Below, in pieces: positions 1 to 9,224 of a stretch of DNA of 64,000 nt (position 1 is its first letter; every line of letters starts with the position of its first letter). Source of the stretch: Qipengyuania nanhaisediminis (GTDB lineage Bacteria > Pseudomonadota > Alphaproteobacteria > Sphingomonadales > Sphingomonadaceae). Below the pieces are notes generated by a model, which saw only the letters and a list, made by a program, of their open reading frames with translations, was not told the origin of the DNA and did not search any database. The stretch is from contig NZ_FOWZ01000002.1 of NCBI RefSeq assembly GCF_900115585.1, positions 558,001 to 622,000 of the forward strand, read 5' to 3'. The translations under genes were made by a program, and so were the position numbers.

Positions 1-831
1 AGCCTCGTTTTCGAGACTCTGCGCTTCTTCGGAATGGTCAACCCGATCGACTTCCTTTTCGGAACGCACTGGGCACCTGACCCGATGAGCAATCCGGAGA
101 ACCCGGATGCCACCCGCTACGGCGCGATCCCGCTCTTCTGGGGCACACTGTTCATCGGTGCGATCATCGCCATGATCGTGGCGATACCGCTCGGCCTGAT
201 GAGCGCTGTCTACCTGACGCAGTATGCCAACCCGCGCCTGCGCGCCTGGGTGAAACCGACCCTCGAAATCCTCGCTGGCGTGCCGACCGTGGTCTACGGT
301 TACTTCGCCGCGCTCACCATCGCCCCTGCGATCCGCGACCTGGCCGTCGACCTAGGCGCATCGAACCCGTCTTCCGAAAGTGCGCTCGCTGCAGGCCTGG
401 TCATGGGTGTCATGATCATTCCGTTTGTGTCTTCCATGGCCGACGATTCCATTGCAGCCGTGCCGCAATCCATGCGCGACGGCAGCCTTGCGATGGGCGC
501 CACCACGAACGAGACCATTCGCCGTGTTCTGGTTCCGGCAGCCCTTCCCGGCATCGTGGCCGGTGTGATGCTCGCGATCAGCCGCGCGATTGGCGAAACC
601 ATGATCGTGGTGATGGCCGCATCGACCGCGGCCAACCTCAGCGCCAACCCGCTCGATTCCATGACCACCGTCACGGTGCAGATCGTGGCCATGCTGACGG
701 GCGAAGGCAGCTTCGACCACCCGGCCACGCTCAGCGCTTTTGCGCTCGGCTTTGTCCTGTTCATGGTCACGCTCGGTCTCAACTTCATCGCCCTGCGCGT
801 CGTTAAGAGGTTCCGCGAAGCTTATGAGTGA
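1..831 (+). CDS. pstC: Phosphate ABC transporter permease PstC (5' end outside window)
   Basis: PstC is one of two inner-membrane permease subunits of the high-affinity PstSCAB phosphate importer. The frame is open from base 1 to the TGA at 829-831, so the visible 276 residues are the C-terminal part and the ATG at 34 is internal. Visible features are several hydrophobic segments and the conserved permease (EAA-type) loop around DGSLAMGATTNETIRRVLVP, followed by an ALPGIVAG stretch. The gene overlaps pstA by 8 bases (ATGAGTGA), which suggests translational coupling. The order pstC-pstA-pstB-phoU-phoB implies pstS, and probably phoR, to the left of the window. Confidence 0.95.
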   Translation, partial: SLVFETLRFFGMVNPIDFLFGTHWAPDPMSNPENPDATRYGAIPLFWGTLFIGAIIAMIVAIPLGLMSAVYLTQYANPRLRAWVKPTLEILAGVPTVVYGYFAALTIAPAIRDLAVDLGASNPSSESALAAGLVMGVMIIPFVSSMADDSIAAVPQSMRDGSLAMGATTNETIRRVLVPAALPGIVAGVMLAISRAIGETMIVVMAASTAANLSANPLDSMTTVTVQIVAMLTGEGSFDHPATLSAFALGFVLFMVTLGLNFIALRVVKRFREAYE

Positions 832-2074
832 GCACATCGCCCCCACGCGTACGCCCGCTTTCGAGGCGCGTCTCAAAAAGCGCTATGCAGCGGAGAAGCG
901 CTTCCGGTCGCTTGGCCTTGCAGCGATCGTTTTCTCGGTCGCCGTGCTGGTTTACCTGCTTGGCACGATGACGCTGAACGGCATCGGCGGCTTCCAGCGC
1001 GCCGAGCTGGAAGTGCCGATCGACTTTACCCAAGCAGGTCTATCCGCAGACCCCGCGACGATGGATTCCCCCCAAGCGCTGCAATCGCTGCAAGGTCAGG
1101 GACTTCCCGAAGTGGTTCAGTACTTCGCGCAGGAATCCTTGGGCGAAGCCGGAGCCGAAGAGCTTGGTGCACAGGCCTGGCGTGACGTCGCGCAGGCAAT
1201 AATCGACGATCCGTCGATCGTTCGCGGACAGGAAACCTTCTGGCTCCCCGCGAGTGCAGACCTCGCGAGCGGATATTCGGGCGAAGGGTCGCAAGACCTG
1301 CAAGCGCTGGCCGCAGAGCTCGATGCAGCGGGTAAGATCGACAAGAATTTCGATGCCGGCTTCTTCTCCCGCGCCGATGCCACCAACCCGCAGCAGGTGG
1401 GCATCTGGGGCGCCCTCAAGGGCTCGATGCTGACGATGATCGTCACGCTCCTGCTGGCCTTCCCGATCGGCGTTCTGGCCGCGCTTTATCTCGAAGAGTA
1501 CGCGCCGAAGAACCGTTGGACCGACCTGATCGAGCTTTCGATCAACAACCTTGCGGCCGTGCCGTCGATCATCTTCGGCCTGCTCGGGCTCGCCGTATTC
1601 CTGACCCTGTTCCCCAACCTGCGTTCCGCCCCCGTCATCGGTGGTATGACGCTCGCGCTCATGACGATGCCGGTCATCGTCATCGCAGGCCGCAACGCGA
1701 TCAAGGCGGTGCCGCCGAGCATTCGCGACGGCGCGCTGGCCGTCGGGGCATCGCCGGTCCAGGTGGTGTTCCACCACGTCCTGCCGCTGGCCTTGCCCGG
1801 TATCCTGACGGGTACGATCATCGGCATGGCCCGCGCGCTCGGCGAGACCGCTCCGCTGCTCATGATCGGGATGCGCGCATTCGTCGCCAGCCCGCCCGAC
1901 GGCTTTACATCGCCTGCCACCGTCCTGCCCATGCAGATCTTCCTCTGGTCGGATGAAATCGACCGCGGTTTCGTGGAACGGACAAGTGCGGCTATCATCG
2001 TCCTATTGCTGTTCCTCCTGCTGATGAACGGCCTCGCCATCTACCTGCGCAACAAGTTCGAGAAAAAGTGGTGA
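824..2074 (+). CDS. pstA: Phosphate ABC transporter permease PstA
   Basis: Second membrane subunit of the phosphate importer, 416 residues from the ATG at 824. That start is preferred because it overlaps the pstC stop; an upstream start would run deep into pstC. One membrane segment lies near residues 37-57, followed by a long polar, probably periplasmic insertion of roughly 150 residues. The permease core begins near [19 protein letters not shown], and the conserved cytoplasmic loop is [20 protein letters not shown]. The long insertion makes it larger than the E. coli PstA and is, as I recall, common in alphaproteobacteria. The gene ends TGG TGA, overlapping the GTG of pstB. Confidence 0.95.
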   Translation: MSEHIAPTRTPAFEARLKKRYAAEKRFRSLGLAAIVFSVAVLVYLLGTMTLNGIGGFQRAELEVPIDFTQAGLSADPATMDSPQALQSLQGQGLPEVVQYFAQESLGEAGAEELGAQAWRDVAQAIIDDPSIVRGQETFWLPASADLASGYSGEGSQDLQALAAELDAAGKIDKNFDAGFFSRADATNPQQVGIWGALKGSMLTMIVTLLLAFPIGVLAALYLEEYAPKNRWTDLIELSINNLAAVPSIIFGLLGLAVFLTLFPNLRSAPVIGGMTLALMTMPVIVIAGRNAIKAVPPSIRDGALAVGASPVQVVFHHVLPLALPGILTGTIIGMARALGETAPLLMIGMRAFVASPPDGFTSPATVLPMQIFLWSDEIDRGFVERTSAAIIVLLLFLLLMNGLAIYLRNKFEKKW

Positions 2075-2859
2075 CCGTAGTTCACGAAAACCTGGAAGAT
2101 ACCGACGCCAAGATGAGCGCGCGGGACGTGTCCGTCTACTACGGCGACAAGAAAGCGATCGACGAAGTGTCGATCGATATCCCCACGCGCTACGTCACGG
2201 CATTCATCGGCCCCTCGGGCTGCGGCAAGTCGACTTTCCTGCGCACGCTTAACCGCATGAACGACACCATCCCTTCGGCCCGCGTCGAAGGGGACATCAT
2301 GCTCGACGGCGAAGATATCTACAAATCAGGCATGGACGTGGTGCAGCTGCGCGCCCGCGTCGGCATGGTCTTCCAGAAGCCCAACCCCTTCCCCAAGTCG
2401 ATCTACGAGAACATCGCCTACGGTCCGAAGATTCACGGTCTGGCCGAAGGTAAAGACGAACTGGACGCGGTCGTCGAGAAATCGCTTCGCCGTGCCGGTC
2501 TATGGGAAGAAGTGAAGGATCGCCTGCAGGACAGCGGCACCGCGCTTTCGGGCGGCCAGCAACAGCGCCTGTGCATCGCGCGAGCCATTGCGGTCGATCC
2601 CGAAGTCATCCTCATGGACGAGCCCTGCTCGGCCCTCGACCCGATCGCCACGGCGAAGATTGAGGAACTGATCGACGAACTCAATGGCCGATATGCCATC
2701 GTGATCGTCACGCACTCGATGCAGCAGGCGGCGCGCGTCAGCCAGCGCACGGCCTTCTTCCACCTCGGAAAGATGGTGGAATATGGTCGTACTTCTGACA
2801 TATTCACCAATCCGCTCGAACAGCGGACCCAGGATTACATCACCGGCCGGTACGGATAA
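2068..2859 (+). CDS. pstB: Phosphate ABC transporter ATP-binding protein PstB
   Basis: Cytoplasmic ATPase that drives the Pst importer, up to 263 residues. It has a Walker A motif GPSGCGKST, the Q-loop region [15 protein letters not shown], the ABC signature LSGGQQQR, Walker [14 protein letters not shown], and the switch His in [13 protein letters not shown]. The reading frame starts with GTG at 2068 or 2071, overlapping the pstA stop. An ATG at 2113 ([11 protein letters not shown]) would also give a complete domain, so the exact start is open. Length and motifs match the family with no defect. Confidence 0.96.
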   Translation: MVTVVHENLEDTDAKMSARDVSVYYGDKKAIDEVSIDIPTRYVTAFIGPSGCGKSTFLRTLNRMNDTIPSARVEGDIMLDGEDIYKSGMDVVQLRARVGMVFQKPNPFPKSIYENIAYGPKIHGLAEGKDELDAVVEKSLRRAGLWEEVKDRLQDSGTALSGGQQQRLCIARAIAVDPEVILMDEPCSALDPIATAKIEELIDELNGRYAIVIVTHSMQQAARVSQRTAFFHLGKMVEYGRTSDIFTNPLEQRTQDYITGRYG

Positions 2860-2872
2860 GGCTTTGGAAAAG

Positions 2873-3544
2873 ATGCAAGAACATACCGTAAAAGCCTTCG
2901 ACGAAGACATCACGCGCCTGCGCGGCCTGATCGCCGAAATGGGCGGATTGGCCGAAGTCGCGATCCAGCAATCGCTCGACGCACTCGTGCGCGGCGACGA
3001 TGATCTGGCGAAGAAGGTCGTCAAAGGCGACAAGAAGATCGACGCGCTGGAAAGCGAGATCGACAAGCTTGCCGTGCGCATCATTGCCCTGCGCGCACCC
3101 ATGGCGGACGACCTTCGCGAAGTGATCGCCGCGCTCAAGATCGCCGGAGTGGTGGAACGTATCGGCGACTATTCCAAGAACATCGCCAAGGCGAGCCGCG
3201 AGATCGGCGACAATCGCAAGAAGTTCGAACCGCTCACCCTGCTTCCCGCCATGGCCGAAGTCGCCAGCGAGATGGTCCACGATGTGCTGACTGCCTACGC
3301 TGCTCGGGATCCGGAACTCGCCAAGGAAGTCATCCTGGCCGACGAGAAGGTCGATGCCTTCTACAACTCGATCTTCCGCAACCTCGTCAGCCACATGGTC
3401 GAAAATCCCTCGATGATCTCGAGCGCGGCGCAGCTACTTTTTGTAGCCCGCAATCTCGAACGTATAGGGGATCACGCGACTAACGTAGCCGAAATGGTGC
3501 ACTTTGCAGCTACCGGACAATATCCGGTAGACGAGGACGGCTGA
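2873..3544 (+). CDS. phoU: Phosphate signalling regulator PhoU
   Basis: PhoU links the Pst transporter to the PhoR/PhoB two-component system and represses the Pho regulon when phosphate is plentiful. The start at the ATG at 2873, 13 bases after pstB, gives 223 residues, the normal PhoU length. The protein is an all-helical tandem repeat. Both metal-binding helices are recognisable, with a first copy around RIGDYSKNIAKAS and a second around NLERIGDHATNVAEMV. Upstream codons in the same frame overlap pstB and have no PhoU character. Confidence 0.96.
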   Translation: MQEHTVKAFDEDITRLRGLIAEMGGLAEVAIQQSLDALVRGDDDLAKKVVKGDKKIDALESEIDKLAVRIIALRAPMADDLREVIAALKIAGVVERIGDYSKNIAKASREIGDNRKKFEPLTLLPAMAEVASEMVHDVLTAYAARDPELAKEVILADEKVDAFYNSIFRNLVSHMVENPSMISSAAQLLFVARNLERIGDHATNVAEMVHFAATGQYPVDEDG

Positions 3545-3575
3545 CACATTCCTGTAGCCTGGGGGTCATAAAGAC

Positions 3576-4304
3576 GTGTCCAACGAGAAACCACGCTCGC
3601 ATGGAGACGCGAAAGTGCAGGCTGCCAAACTTCTTCTGGTTGAGGACGATCCCGCCCTCTCCGAGCTTCTGGAATACCGCTTTTCGAATGAAGGCTACAA
3701 CGTCCGGACCACGCCGGACGGTGATGAAGCGATCCTGCTTGCGAGTGAGGAAACGCCTGATCTGGTCATCCTCGACTGGATGATCGAGGGGACGAGCGGG
3801 ATCGAGGTTTGCCGCAGGCTGCGACGCGACAAATCGACGGCGCATGTCCCGATCATCATGCTCACCGCGCGCGAGACCGAGGACGACCGAGTGCGCGGCC
3901 TCGAGACCGGCGCCGACGATTACCTCACCAAACCTTTCTCACCGCGCGAACTGCTCGCCCGTGTCGCCGCCGTGATGCGGCGCATCCGGCCGGTTCTGGC
4001 AGGCGAGACCATCGAGGCTGGCGACCTTTCGCTCGATCCGGTCGCGCACAAGGTCATGCGCCGCGGCAAGGTGCTCAAGGTTGGGCCGACCGAATACCGC
4101 CTGCTGAAGTTCTTCATGGAGAGCCCGGGCCGTGTGTTCAGCCGCAACCAGCTGCTCGACGCGGTCTGGGGCACGGAAAGCGATATCGAACTCAGGACCG
4201 TCGATGTGCACATCCGGCGCCTTCGCAAGGCCTTGGAGGTCGAAGGATTGAAAGACCCGATCCGTACCGTCCGCAGCGCCGGATACTCGCTCGAAGCGGT
4301 CTAG
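3576..4304 (+). CDS. phoB: Phosphate regulon response regulator PhoB
   Basis: OmpR-family response regulator that, once phosphorylated by PhoR, binds Pho boxes. The receiver domain covers about residues 19-135, with the acidic pair in LLVEDDP, the phospho-acceptor Asp near residue 67 (VILDWM), a Thr/Ala-type switch in MLTARE, and Lys in YLTKPFSPREL. The winged-helix domain follows (FSRNQLLDAVWG, DIELRTVDVHIRRLRKAL). The start is GTG at 3576, or GTG at 3615, which would remove a short unstructured leader. The gene follows phoU by 31 bases and ends tail to tail with the extensin-like gene. Confidence 0.93.
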   Translation: MSNEKPRSHGDAKVQAAKLLLVEDDPALSELLEYRFSNEGYNVRTTPDGDEAILLASEETPDLVILDWMIEGTSGIEVCRRLRRDKSTAHVPIIMLTARETEDDRVRGLETGADDYLTKPFSPRELLARVAAVMRRIRPVLAGETIEAGDLSLDPVAHKVMRRGKVLKVGPTEYRLLKFFMESPGRVFSRNQLLDAVWGTESDIELRTVDVHIRRLRKALEVEGLKDPIRTVRSAGYSLEAV

Positions 4305-5026
4305 CGACACAGCCCCCCGCGCCGAGCTCCCATGTCGAAGTGGAAGTGATCGGTGTGGGCGGCATTGTAATCGGGTGACAGCACGATGCCGAAGCTGTCG
4401 CAGGCGCGGTCGCGGACTTCGCGCAGGAAGCGGGCCTTGTCCCCCTCCCCCTCCCAGTCGCCCAGAACGCTGATGCGCGTTCCGTCGGCGAGGACGAAGC
4501 CTGCGATATCCAGCGCGTTGCCCGTGGCGTGCTGGCTCCAGGGCCCTTCACCACGACCATAGAGGCGGCGGCAGGAATACGCGCCCAAATGCTCGATCTG
4601 AGCCACTTCGCTGCCGAGAATCTCCTGCGCCGCAGGATCGAGGCCGTCGCGCTTCCATAACTGCAATGCGATTGCGACCGGACATGTCGTGGGTGGCGTG
4701 TCCGGGCTGAGGGGGAAATCCGACAGTTGCGTGCGGTCTTCGCGCCGGCACGGCCCCTCGCCGGCAGGTTCGAGCGCGTTGAACGCAACGGCGCTCCGCT
4801 CCAGCACGGCCCGGCACTGCGGGACATCGCCGCGCAGGGCCAACAGCTTCGCTTCGGTAGCCCAGCCAACCGGGTCGTTCAGGTCTAGCGGTGCCCACGG
4901 ATCATGCTCTGGATGCGCGGCCAGCCAGGCACGGCCAGCAACAGCCAATCCAATCAGGATCAGCAAGGCGATCACCCGCCGGTCTCCTACGAACTTCCCG
5001 ATGTGGCGCGAAAGCGTGAACTTCAA
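4301..5026 (-). CDS. Extensin-like C-terminal domain protein (predicted cell-wall hydrolase)
   Basis: About 241 residues from a TTG at 5026 that overlaps the lysE stop in the arrangement TTGA. A single hydrophobic segment near residues 18-33 (VIALLILIGLAVAG) anchors or exports it. The rest matches the extensin-like C-terminal family, which shares the His/Asp zinc site of D,D-carboxypeptidases of the VanY/M15 fold. The motif SQHATGNALDI and the terminal HTDHFHFD can supply the zinc ligands. Conserved Cys pairs suggest periplasmic disulfides. The substrate is probably peptidoglycan, but this is inferred from the fold. Any longer upstream start would lie inside lysE. Confidence 0.8.
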   Translation of the reverse strand: MKFTLSRHIGKFVGDRRVIALLILIGLAVAGRAWLAAHPEHDPWAPLDLNDPVGWATEAKLLALRGDVPQCRAVLERSAVAFNALEPAGEGPCRREDRTQLSDFPLSPDTPPTTCPVAIALQLWKRDGLDPAAQEILGSEVAQIEHLGAYSCRRLYGRGEGPWSQHATGNALDIAGFVLADGTRISVLGDWEGEGDKARFLREVRDRACDSFGIVLSPDYNAAHTDHFHFDMGARRGGLCR

Positions 5027-5661
5027 ATCTGCGTACCCATGAGATCGACCAGGATGGCGATCGCTATCAGGACGAATACGATTCCGATGCTCCGATCGAT
5101 CCAGACGCGTGTTGCCGCGCGCTCCATCAGGCGGGCGAGCCGCTTTCCCGCTGCAATGTAGAGCCAACCGATCACGAGGTCCGCCACCAGGGCGACCACC
5201 GCCAATACTACGATTTGCATCGGCACACTGCGCGCAGGATCGACGAAGGGCGGGATGATTGCGACCATGTAGACAAGGGACTTGGGATTGCCGATCGCGA
5301 CCGCGATACCGTCACGGAAAGCGTGGTTGGATACCTTGCGCGGCGGCGCTTCGCCCTCGCCTTCGTCCGCGTGAAATGAATGGCGGATAGCCTTGATGCC
5401 GAGCCACGCGAGATAAGCGACGCCGGCAATCGCGAGCAGCCGGAAAGCCAGCGGATAGGCGCTCGCCAAGGCGCCAAGGCCGAGCGCGGCGAAAGCCCAC
5501 CAGACGAAATAGCCGACCTGCATACCCATCAGCGCCGCCCATCCCGAGCGCGGCCCGCGCCAGATGGCCTGTCCCATGACGAACATCATCGACGGGCCGG
5601 GCACTATGCTGGTCGTGGCCGTGACGATCAGGAATGCGAGGAGGGTTTCGGTGCCGATCAC
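5023..5661 (-). CDS. LysE family amino-acid exporter
   Basis: Inner-membrane exporter of the LysE/RhtB family, 212 residues from GTG 5661. The family fingerprint VPGPSMMFVMGQ is near residue 20, followed by GMQVGYFVWW and GNPKSLVYM, with about six hydrophobic segments. The substrate (an amino acid or homoserine-lactone-like compound) cannot be read from sequence. It lies 22 bases after dnaE2 on the same strand and overlaps the extensin-like gene, so it may be co-transcribed with the SOS operon without being functionally part of it. Upstream codons in frame overlap dnaE2 and were excluded. Confidence 0.88.
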   Translation of the reverse strand: MIGTETLLAFLIVTATTSIVPGPSMMFVMGQAIWRGPRSGWAALMGMQVGYFVWWAFAALGLGALASAYPLAFRLLAIAGVAYLAWLGIKAIRHSFHADEGEGEAPPRKVSNHAFRDGIAVAIGNPKSLVYMVAIIPPFVDPARSVPMQIVVLAVVALVADLVIGWLYIAAGKRLARLMERAATRVWIDRSIGIVFVLIAIAILVDLMGTQI

Positions 5662-5683
5662 GCCAGCGCCCTTAACCGCGGCC

Positions 5684-8600
5684 TCAATGGAAGTCGCGCG
5701 ATTTCGGAATGATGCGCACATCGCGCGGGTGGCTGCCATGCCAGCCGCATTCGCGATTGCCCGGCGGCGGTTCCTGCCACGGCTCGACGGGCTGGTAGGG
5801 ATCGTCCCTGCCCTCGCGCAGATTGTCGCGTGGATTGAACTTGTCCGGCAGCGGCGAAGAGACATGGTCCGCACGCGCAAGCGGGGCGTTGAGCATGTCG
5901 TCGGACAGCCTGTGCAACTGGTCGGTCGCATCGGTCATGTGATGCGCGATCACGTGGATCACCTCGTCATCATATTCGACACGCCCGCGCACCTCCATCA
6001 GGCGCGCGCCCATGACCACGCGGCGCTGCTTTTCCTTCAGGTCCGGCCAGACGACGAGATTGATCACGCCCGTCTCGTCTTCCAGCGTGATGAAGCACAC
6101 GCCCTTGGCGCTGCCCGGACGCTGGCGGATCAGCACCACACCTGCGACATGGACCATGGAGCGGAATTTCTTCGCGCGCAGGTCGCAGGCGCGCACGAAG
6201 CCGCGCTCTGCAAGGCTGGCGCGCAGGAAGGCCATGGGATGCGCTTTCAGGCTGAGGCGCGTGGTCTGGTAATCCGCAACGACCTCTTCCGACAGCGGCA
6301 TCTGCGGCAGGCGCGTAGGCTGTTTTTCCGCCCCTTCGTCCCGCGCAACCGCTGCAGCGAACAAGGGCAGGTCCGGTCCGCCGACAAGGCTGCGGGCATC
6401 CCACAGGGCCTGCCGCCGCGTAAGGCCCATCGAGCCGAAAGCATCCGCACTCGCCAGCCGCTCGACATGGGCGGGACCGGTGCGGGCACGGTCGCGCAGG
6501 GCGCGCACATCGGCATAGGCGCCGTTCGCCTCGCGCTCCGCGATCAGCTGCGCCGCCACCGCCTCGGGTAAGCCGTCGATCTGGCGCAGGCCAAGGCGCA
6601 GCGCGATATGCTTGTCGAGCCGTCCGCTATCGCCCGCACCCGCACCGCCTTCGCCGGTCCGCTCCAGCGTGCAGTCCCACTGCGACAGGTTCACGTCCGC
6701 CGGGAGCACACGCACGCCGTGTTCCGCCGCATCGCGCACGATCTGGGCAGGCGCGTAAAAGCCCATGGGCTGCGAATTGAGCAGCGCGCAGGCGAAGGCG
6801 GCGGGGAAGTGGCATTTGAGCCAGCTCGATACGTAGACGAGATGCGCGAAGCTCGCCGCATGGCTCTCGGGAAAGCCGTATTCGCCGAAGCCGCGGATCT
6901 GGTTGAAGCACCGCTGCGCGAAGTCGCGATCATAACCGCGCGTCACCATGCGCTCGACCATCATGTCCTGAAGCTCGTCCACCATCCCGCGGCTGCGGAA
7001 GGTCGCCATGGCCTTCCTGAGCCGGTTCGCTTCCTTGGAGGAGAACTTCGCCGCATCGAGGGCGATCTTCATCGCCTGTTCCTGAAAGATCGGGACGCCC
7101 AGCGTGCGCTCGAGAATGCTCGACAATTCGTCCGGCGGGCCATGCTGCGGACTTGGCGCCGGGATGACCACGGGTTCGGCTCCGCGTCGGCGCTTCAGAT
7201 AGGGGTGGACCATGTCGCCCTGGATCGGCCCGGGACGCACGATGGCGACCTGGATGACGAGATCGTAGAACTGGCGCGGGCGCAGGCGCGGAAGCATGTT
7301 CATCTGCGCCCGGCTTTCGACCTGGAAGACGCCGAGCGAGTCCCCTGTGCGCAACATGGCATAGGTTTCCGGGTCCTCGCGCGGGACATTGGCCAGCGTC
7401 AGCGTGCGGCCGTGATGATCGTCGAGCAAGTCGAGGCATTTCCTGATGCAGGTCAGCATGCCCAGCGCCAGCACATCGACCTTGAGGATGCCCAGTGCCT
7501 CGATATCGTCCTTGTCCCACTCGATGAAACTGCGATCGGGCATGGCGCCATTGCCGACCGGCACCGTCTCGGTCAGTGCGCCTTCGGTCAGGATGAACCC
7601 GCCGACATGCTGCGACAAATGGCGCGGTATTCCAATCATTTGCTCGGTCAGTTTAAGAACCCGCTTCAGGTGCGGATCGGTCACGTCCATGCCGGTTTCC
7701 TGGGCGTGCTTCTCGCTGATCTCGCGGCCCCACCCGCCCCACACCGTCTTGGCGAGCGCGGCGGTGACGTCTTCGGTCAGCCCCATCGCCTTGCCCACTT
7801 CTCGGATCGCCATGCGCGGGCGGTAATGGATGACCGTGGCGCATAGCCCGGCGCGGTGTCGGCCGTATTTGCGGTAGAGATACTGGATCACCTCCTCGCG
7901 CCGCTCGTGCTCGAAATCGACGTCGATATCGGGCGGCTCCTTGCGGTCTTTGGAGATGAAGCGGTCGAAAAGCAGCTGGTGCTGTGCCGGGTCGACATTG
8001 GTGATGCCGAGGCAATAGCAGACGGCCGAATTGGCCGCGCTGCCGCGTCCCTGGCACAGGATCGGCGGGTCGACCTTCTCGCGCGCGAAATCGACGATGT
8101 CCTTGATGGTCAGGAAGTAGCGCGCCAGCTCCATCTTGTCGATCAGCGCGAGTTCCTTGTGCAGCGTTTCGGTGACGCTATCGGGAATGCCTGCCGGATA
8201 GCGCCACTCGGCACCCTTCCACGTTTCGCTTTCGAGATATTCCTGCGGTTCGACGCCGCCGGGATAGAGTTCTTCGGGATATTCGTATTTCAGCTCGTCG
8301 AGGCTGAAATCGCAGGCATCGGCCACTTCGCGCGCGGCGGAAATGGCGTGCGGCCAGCGTTCGAACAGGCGGCACATGGTCTCGGGCGGTTTCAGGTAAC
8401 GCTCGGCATTGCCGTGGAGCAGGTGCCCAGCCCGCGCCACGGTGGTCTTATGCCGGAGCGCGGTCATCACGTCCTGCAGCGGCCGCCTGTCAGGCGTCGC
8501 GTAATGGACATCGTTGGTGGCAAGGATCGACAGGCCGTTCGCACGGGCCAGCGCATCGAGCCGCTCGATCCGCGCGATGTCACTATCGGTATAAAGAAAG

Positions 8601-9223
8601 GCCGCAGCGATATGGCGCAGGGTCGGCAGGCCCGCGGCAAGGTGCGGGATGATGTCCTCGAAGGGGGCGGCGACCAGTTCCTGCACCTTCTCGCCGCCGA
8701 GCCCGACGACATTGCTTGCCCATGCGGGGACGGTGAATTCGCGCGCAAGGTCGCGCGGGGGAAGCAGGATGAGTTGCACGCCCTCGCTATGTCGCGCGAG
8801 CATGAGAAGCGAGATGTCGCACTCGCCCTTCTCCTGCCATTCGCCCGACAGCGTGCGCATGCGCCCGGCGGAAATCAGGCGGCACAGGCGGCCATAGGCC
8901 TTGCGGTTATTGGGATAGGCGAGGAAGGCCAGCCCCTCGACCGTTTCGATCCGGCAGCCGATGCAGGGCTTCAGCTTGAGTGTCTTCGCCTCGGTATGGA
9001 CGCGCACCACGCCTGCCATGGTGTTGGCATCGGCGATCCCGACCGCGTCATAGCCCAGCGCGCGCGCCTGCAGGACGAGGTCGACCGCGTCCGACGCGCC
9101 GCGAAGGAAGCTGAAACAGGATACAAGGCCGAGTTCGACAAAGGGGCTGCGCGGAGGGGCGTCTATGCCCGCAGGGTCGAGATCGATCGTCCGCTTGGGT
9201 ATCTGGAGGTCGTTCTCGGGCAT
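5684..9223 (-). CDS. dnaE2: Error-prone DNA polymerase III alpha subunit DnaE2 (ImuC)
   Basis: Translesion polymerase of the ImuA-ImuB-DnaE2 mutasome, 1179 residues. Order of domains: N-terminal PHP domain from about residue 28 (SCFSFLRGAS), C-family polymerase core with the catalytic PDIDVDF motif, fingers including GFPESHAASFAHLVYVSSWLKCHFPAAF, a helix-hairpin-helix region, and a C-terminal OB fold (VHVAGVVLIRQRPGSAKG). The PHP motif reads GASD where active family members usually have GASH, fitting the inactive PHP expected of this subfamily. It starts 1 base after the stop of the udgX gene and is the third gene of a unit headed by a LexA box. Confidence 0.96.
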   Translation of the reverse strand: MPENDLQIPKRTIDLDPAGIDAPPRSPFVELGLVSCFSFLRGASDAVDLVLQARALGYDAVGIADANTMAGVVRVHTEAKTLKLKPCIGCRIETVEGLAFLAYPNNRKAYGRLCRLISAGRMRTLSGEWQEKGECDISLLMLARHSEGVQLILLPPRDLAREFTVPAWASNVVGLGGEKVQELVAAPFEDIIPHLAAGLPTLRHIAAAFLYTDSDIARIERLDALARANGLSILATNDVHYATPDRRPLQDVMTALRHKTTVARAGHLLHGNAERYLKPPETMCRLFERWPHAISAAREVADACDFSLDELKYEYPEELYPGGVEPQEYLESETWKGAEWRYPAGIPDSVTETLHKELALIDKMELARYFLTIKDIVDFAREKVDPPILCQGRGSAANSAVCYCLGITNVDPAQHQLLFDRFISKDRKEPPDIDVDFEHERREEVIQYLYRKYGRHRAGLCATVIHYRPRMAIREVGKAMGLTEDVTAALAKTVWGGWGREISEKHAQETGMDVTDPHLKRVLKLTEQMIGIPRHLSQHVGGFILTEGALTETVPVGNGAMPDRSFIEWDKDDIEALGILKVDVLALGMLTCIRKCLDLLDDHHGRTLTLANVPREDPETYAMLRTGDSLGVFQVESRAQMNMLPRLRPRQFYDLVIQVAIVRPGPIQGDMVHPYLKRRRGAEPVVIPAPSPQHGPPDELSSILERTLGVPIFQEQAMKIALDAAKFSSKEANRLRKAMATFRSRGMVDELQDMMVERMVTRGYDRDFAQRCFNQIRGFGEYGFPESHAASFAHLVYVSSWLKCHFPAAFACALLNSQPMGFYAPAQIVRDAAEHGVRVLPADVNLSQWDCTLERTGEGGAGAGDSGRLDKHIALRLGLRQIDGLPEAVAAQLIAEREANGAYADVRALRDRARTGPAHVERLASADAFGSMGLTRRQALWDARSLVGGPDLPLFAAAVARDEGAEKQPTRLPQMPLSEEVVADYQTTRLSLKAHPMAFLRASLAERGFVRACDLRAKKFRSMVHVAGVVLIRQRPGSAKGVCFITLEDETGVINLVVWPDLKEKQRRVVMGARLMEVRGRVEYDDEVIHVIAHHMTDATDQLHRLSDDMLNAPLARADHVSSPLPDKFNPRDNLREGRDDPYQPVEPWQEPPPGNRECGWHGSHPRDVRIIPKSRDFH

Positions 9224-9224
9224 G